A stretch of DNA of 64,000 nucleotides, from NCBI RefSeq assembly GCF_000372745.1, contig NZ_KB889563.1, positions 1 to 64,000 of the forward strand. The letters are read 5' to 3'. The notes below the pieces were generated by a model. That model had not been told where the DNA came from, ran no database searches, and saw nothing but the letters and a program-made list of their open reading frames with translations. The position numbers and the translations under genes are program-made. Shown here in pieces: positions 60,691 through 64,000 of the stretch; position 1 is the stretch's first letter, and the number at the start of each line of letters is the position of its first letter. The DNA is from Embleya scabrispora DSM 41855 (GTDB lineage Bacteria; Actinomycetota; Actinomycetes; Streptomycetales; Streptomycetaceae).

Positions 60691-60710
60691 TCCTCTATGT
60701 TGACGTTCTT

Positions 60711-60751
60711 CGATACAACGCGCAAGTTTGTATCGGCCGACATCGATACAA
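60711..60751. promoter_or_regulatory. ArsR operator with three CGATACAA half-sites
   Basis: CGATACAA at 60711-60718 and its inverse TTGTATCG at 60728-60735 form a palindrome with a 9-base centre. A third CGATACAA stands at 60744-60751. They lie 20-60 bp before arsR, the usual place for an ArsR operator, and the TTG/TAT elements may include the promoter. Confidence 0.75.
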
Positions 60752-60759
60752 CTCGCTCG

Positions 60760-61632
60760 GGTCGCGGCGACGGTGGTGTCCGGCAACTCGGCGATGCTCT
60801 CCCGGTGAATCGGGCGATCAGGCGGATCGCGACGATCCAGGTGTCGGGGTCGGTCTCCAGTGGCGCGTGGAGCAGCGCGCCGGCGTCCGGGCACGGGGTG
60901 GATCCGTCCCGGCGGTCGTGGCGGTCGTGGCGGCCGGGGCCGGCCGGGGCTTCGCGCAGCGACAGCGCGCGAGCAGCCGGGCGAGCGTGGCGTAGCAGGT
61001 CGTGCGGCGACAGCGCACCGCGTTCCGGGGCGGCGTCCGGCCCAAGGGTGCTTTCGTCGTCCACGGGCAGACCCTTGCGCGACATGGAGACGAGCAGTTC
61101 CTCCGGACATTCGGGAGGCTTGGCCAGGGCGCCGCGCAGGGCGCGCGGCAACGGGTCGTCACGATCCGAGCGGACGATCTCCGTCCACGGGAACACGCCG
61201 GCCCCGGCGGCGATTCGCTCCACCTACCACGGCTGGCGCTCGGGGGTGAGCCGGCGCGGGGCCGCGATCATGTACGCGGGCTCCGCCGACTCCGCCGGCC
61301 GGGCCCGGAGGCCGTCCAAGCCATCCGGGCCGTCGGCCCCCGCCTGTCGAGCAGTGGCGCGGAACAGCAGCCCGGCGGCGCCGCTTGAGGTCGCGGTGCA
61401 CCACGCCCGCGCCGTGGGCGGCCGCCGGGTCGGTGGTGATGGCCCGCCACGGCGTTCCGGTCCCGCGCCTGGACGGCCGGACGTTCCCGGCGGGGACAAC
61501 ACCCCGCAGGCCGGACGCCCCATCGCTCCCACCCGGGCAGCCGCGAAACGTTCTCGTCCGAACCACACTCGCGACCCCTGGAACTCGGCGCCCTACGCAC
61601 CCCCTTGGCCACACGCTTTCATCGGGAACGGC
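60760..61632. other. two decayed minus-strand fragments, no intact gene
   Basis: At about 60990-61223 a frame reads AGAGVFPWTEIVRSDRDDPL, LRGALAKPPECPEELLVSMS, again a helical-repeat composition like the fragment at 57941. At 61224-61300 another ends RPAESAEPAYMIAAPRRLTP at TAG. Both lack starts. They may be pieces of one HEAT/LRR-variant gene family broken on either side of the ars operon. Confidence 0.35.
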
Positions 61633-62223
61633 CTATGCATCCGCCTGCTTGGCGGCCTGTTCGACGCGGTCGCGGTAGGCGGCCCACCACGCCTGGTCGG
61701 TGGACGCCAGGTTGTCCTTGCCGGGGATCAGGCCCGCGGCTCCGTCGGTGAGTTCGCGGAGGATGTCGGCATGTCCCGCGTGCCGCTGCGTATCGGCGAT
61801 CACCCGGACCGCGATGTGATGCAGCGTCACCTCGGCGCGTTCGGCCGGCCACCAGGGCACGCGACCCCGGGCATCCAGGGGGAGTTCGGTGATCGTCGCG
61901 TCGGAATGGCGCCACGCCCGCCGGTACAGGCCGACGATGTCCTCGCGCGACTCGTCGGCGGACGCCCACATGTCGGCGTTGAGTTCGGCGTCCGGCGCCA
62001 TCCACGCGGGCACCTGCTCTTCGAACGGTCGCCCGAAGGTGTCGCCGAAGTAGCCGATCTCCACGGCCGCGACGTGCTTGACCAGCCCGAGCAGGTTCGT
62101 CCCCGTCGGCGTACGGGGACGGCGGATGTCGTACTCCGACAGCCCATCGAGCTTCCACACCAGCGCATCGCGCGCTTCCTGCAGGTACCTCAGAAGGTCG
62201 GTTCTCATCTCGACATCGCTCAT
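61633..62223 (-). CDS. DinB-family protein (DUF664 type)
   Basis: The 196-residue four-helix-bundle protein has DinB metal-site histidines in LGLVKHVAAVEIGYFGDTFG, VTLHHIAVRVIADTQRHAGH. It ends DQAWWAAYRDRVEQAA. Such proteins are thought to be metal-dependent thiol transferases, for example mycothiol S-transferases in actinobacteria. The substrate here is unknown. GGGAGA precedes the ATG at 62223. It is a single gene. Confidence 0.92.
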   Translation of the reverse strand: MSDVEMRTDLLRYLQEARDALVWKLDGLSEYDIRRPRTPTGTNLLGLVKHVAAVEIGYFGDTFGRPFEEQVPAWMAPDAELNADMWASADESREDIVGLYRRAWRHSDATITELPLDARGRVPWWPAERAEVTLHHIAVRVIADTQRHAGHADILRELTDGAAGLIPGKDNLASTDQAWWAAYRDRVEQAAKQADA

Positions 62224-62550
62224 GGTCGCAGTCTCCCATCACGCGCACCGTCCCGCTTCCGACACAGGACCGGGCGTTGTTGAAACCAGCCCACCGATCA
62301 CGGGTCGGAGCGCCGCCGAGTGCTCGATTCCCGATTCGAGGAGCCGCGCGGCAGGCACGGGAACAGGAAGGAGGCGGATGGGAGTTCGGCCGAAGGATGG
62401 CCGAGCGAGAGTTGAAGTCACCCCGTACCGAATCAACGCGTTTTGTCCCGTGGGCAGTTGATCCGCTGTCAGAATTGCCGGGTGCCGTCGCCCGCCGCGA
62501 CCTTGTTCCGTCGTGGCGTCGAGCGCGGCGGGGGATTGGGGGGTGCGGCA
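62224..62550. other. intergenic, divergent promoters
   Basis: The gap lies between the divergent DinB gene and the partial gene at 62551. A less GC-rich part at 62430-62480 (AACGCGTTTTGTCCC, TTGATCCGCTGTCAGAATTG) is the likely promoter zone. No gene is seen. Confidence 0.45.
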
Positions 62551-64000
62551 ATGACCGAGCACACGATCGGTGGGGCAGGCGATACTCCGCCCGAGCGGCC
62601 CGCGAACGAGGCCGAACTGAAGCCCGCACTGCACTCGGTGCTGCGGGGCCAGGCGAACAGCGCGATGCAGAAGTGGAAGGACAGCGCCAACCAGCAGATC
62701 GACGCGCAGCTCGCGCACATCGCCGACCCGGTGCGACGGGCGCTGTGGAAGGCTCAGATGGTCGCGCTCATCGACCACTTGGCGCTGGGGATGTTCGAGG
62801 ACCTGAAGGTCCACTTCGACGATTCCGTCGAGGACGCCCTCACGGAGCTGCTGTCGGTCCAGCACGACGACATCATGAGCGCCGACGTGACCGGCGCACG
62901 GCTCAGGACCGCCACCAAGGACCGGCTCGGAGCGTTCACCTCGCCCACCAAGCTGATGAACGACCTCCTGGCCGCGCTGCCCGGCGCGAACGCCAAGCTG
63001 GCGGCGTTCGCCCAGCGCTCGAGCATCGTCGAACTACACCGTACGACCGCACTGGCCTCGTACACCGCGGCGTTCGACGAACTCAGCGCGACCGTTGCCG
63101 ATGCGGACGCCGCTGTGCTCAGCATCGACTCGTTCCAACTCACCATGATCCTCGAACCGCTCACCGCTCCGCTGGTCAAGCACCGCAACATCGCCGTGCC
63201 CCTGCTCCAGATCACCACGGTGCAACTCGGACAGCAGATCGACGTCCAACTCGGCACGTCCTACACGCTCTCCGAGGACCAGCAGAAGCAGCAGATCACC
63301 AACCTTTGCGCCGCGCCGATCAGCGCGGTCGTCACGGCGAACCTGAACCTGTGCGGCAGCGTGAGCCTGGTCCGTCCCGAGGTCGTCGACCGGTTCACGT
63401 GCCTGTCCGGGATGGGGTCACCCGCGCTGAAGGCGTGCACGTCGATGGTCGCGTTCTATGGCAAGCCGTGGCTGGTGTGCATCGCGGGGCTGGAGCCGGA
63501 GGAGATCGCGCAGGTCCTCGTGCACTGCCGGAACGAGACGATCCTCGCCGCGCTCAAGAAGCGAATGCCGGCGAAGTCGACCACGCTCGAACTGTCCAAG
63601 GCGGTCAACGTGCTCGCCTGGCGCGGCGTCGAGTGGGATTTCGTGTGCGCCACGATCCACAAGCTCGGCTACGTGGAGATCCAGTGTCCCGGCGGGGTCA
63701 CCACGCTGACCTGGATCCCCATCCACGAGTCCTGGGTTCCGCGGGCCTTCTGCACGGCGAGCATGGAGACCGACCTGGCCTGCCTGAAGCACATGAAAGA
63801 GGAGACCGGGAAGACGCCCTCGGGCGTCAAGCTCACGAGGTACTTCGCCGAACTGGTGGCCGCCTGCGTCGAGGCCTGCGCGCAGTGGCGCCACGCGGGG
63901 CGCCCGGCGGACTTCAAGGTGGTGGTGCAGCCGGAGCAGGGGGTGGCCGTCTGGACCATCCGCGTCCGCAACCTGTACGGGAAACCCCAGGTGTTCCACG
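62551..64000 (+). CDS. large hypothetical protein, 3' end outside window
   Basis: The ATG at 62551 follows a G-rich ribosome site. The frame stays open for 483 codons to the edge with strong coding bias. The N-terminal ~170 residues are helical (KWKDSANQQIDAQLAHIADP, MFEDLKVHFDDSVEDALTEL), followed by a mixed part (TVQLGQQIDVQLGTSYTLSE) and a Cys-rich section (CAAPIS, LNLCGSV, FTCLSG, KACTSM, WLVCIAGLE, VHCRNE, DFVCATIH, EIQCPGG). No signal peptide or membrane segment is seen. No family is recognised. Confidence 0.7.
   Translation, partial: MTEHTIGGAGDTPPERPANEAELKPALHSVLRGQANSAMQKWKDSANQQIDAQLAHIADPVRRALWKAQMVALIDHLALGMFEDLKVHFDDSVEDALTELLSVQHDDIMSADVTGARLRTATKDRLGAFTSPTKLMNDLLAALPGANAKLAAFAQRSSIVELHRTTALASYTAAFDELSATVADADAAVLSIDSFQLTMILEPLTAPLVKHRNIAVPLLQITTVQLGQQIDVQLGTSYTLSEDQQKQQITNLCAAPISAVVTANLNLCGSVSLVRPEVVDRFTCLSGMGSPALKACTSMVAFYGKPWLVCIAGLEPEEIAQVLVHCRNETILAALKKRMPAKSTTLELSKAVNVLAWRGVEWDFVCATIHKLGYVEIQCPGGVTTLTWIPIHESWVPRAFCTASMETDLACLKHMKEETGKTPSGVKLTRYFAELVAACVEACAQWRHAGRPADFKVVVQPEQGVAVWTIRVRNLYGKPQVFH

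Noticed and set aside
1-64000. CRISPR arrays, rRNA and tRNA genes
   Set aside because: No spaced repeats, no rRNA motifs and no tRNA T-loop signature in a cloverleaf context were found by reading. A tRNAscan and CRISPR search would be decisive.

Overview
The window is high-GC, coding-biased DNA typical of the Streptomycetaceae. Supporting signs are GTG starts, strong AGGAGG-type ribosome sites, a cobalamin riboswitch on metE, a DmdR/IdeR-type iron box, two DUF574-type methyltransferases and an actinomycete-style vanRS/vanK/vanHAX cluster. Genus cannot be read from the sequence. Many short decayed fragments lie between intact operons (a polyketide acyl carrier domain, FAH, AraC, SDR, amidohydrolase, serine hydrolases, an IS30 transposase). 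This suggests an accessory, rearranged region such as a chromosome arm.

Layout. 1-9 kb: IS30 transposase end, small secreted protein, carboxymuconolactone-decarboxylase-like protein, a TetR regulator divergent from a siderophore-interacting protein and MFS exporter, then a 5'-truncated sensor kinase with a GerMN-type lipoprotein. 8.7-11.4 kb: B12 riboswitch and metE. 11.9-23.3 kb: F420/luciferase-like oxidoreductase, SDR, PadR-DUF1048-DUF1048 operon, YceI protein, APC permease with DUF1989 protein and a broken amidohydrolase, LysR/EamA pair. 23.5-31 kb: a gene graveyard containing two SAM methyltransferases, an SRPBCC protein, a frameshifted P-loop gene and a CmtR-like regulator with a cation efflux pump. 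31-37 kb: lipoprotein, secreted M4 metalloprotease, secreted BNR-repeat protein and a divergent HTH regulator.

37.1-43.7 kb: a glycopeptide-resistance cluster, vanR-vanS-vanK-vanH-vanA-vanX. It makes D-Ala-D-Lac peptidoglycan precursors (VanH, VanA), removes D-Ala-D-Ala (VanX) and attaches the interpeptide glycine to the altered precursors (VanK). Three near-identical VanR-box promoters lie 62 bp from their start codons. vanJ is split: its promoter and first codons point left from upstream of vanR, and its C-terminal end lies between vanS and vanK. This is what one inversion of the vanSR-vanJ5' block would leave. A shrunken murF-like pseudogene lies antisense between vanK and vanH.

44-64 kb: an ECF sigma factor and its membrane partner; an Opp/Dpp-type ABC transporter operon and a divergent MATE exporter sharing an iron box; a CapA-family protein; aromatic-pathway remnants (AraC, extradiol/VOC protein, FAH); an arsR-acr3-arsC-arsN1 operon whose last gene is truncated; a DinB-like protein; and the start of a large unidentified protein running off the right edge.
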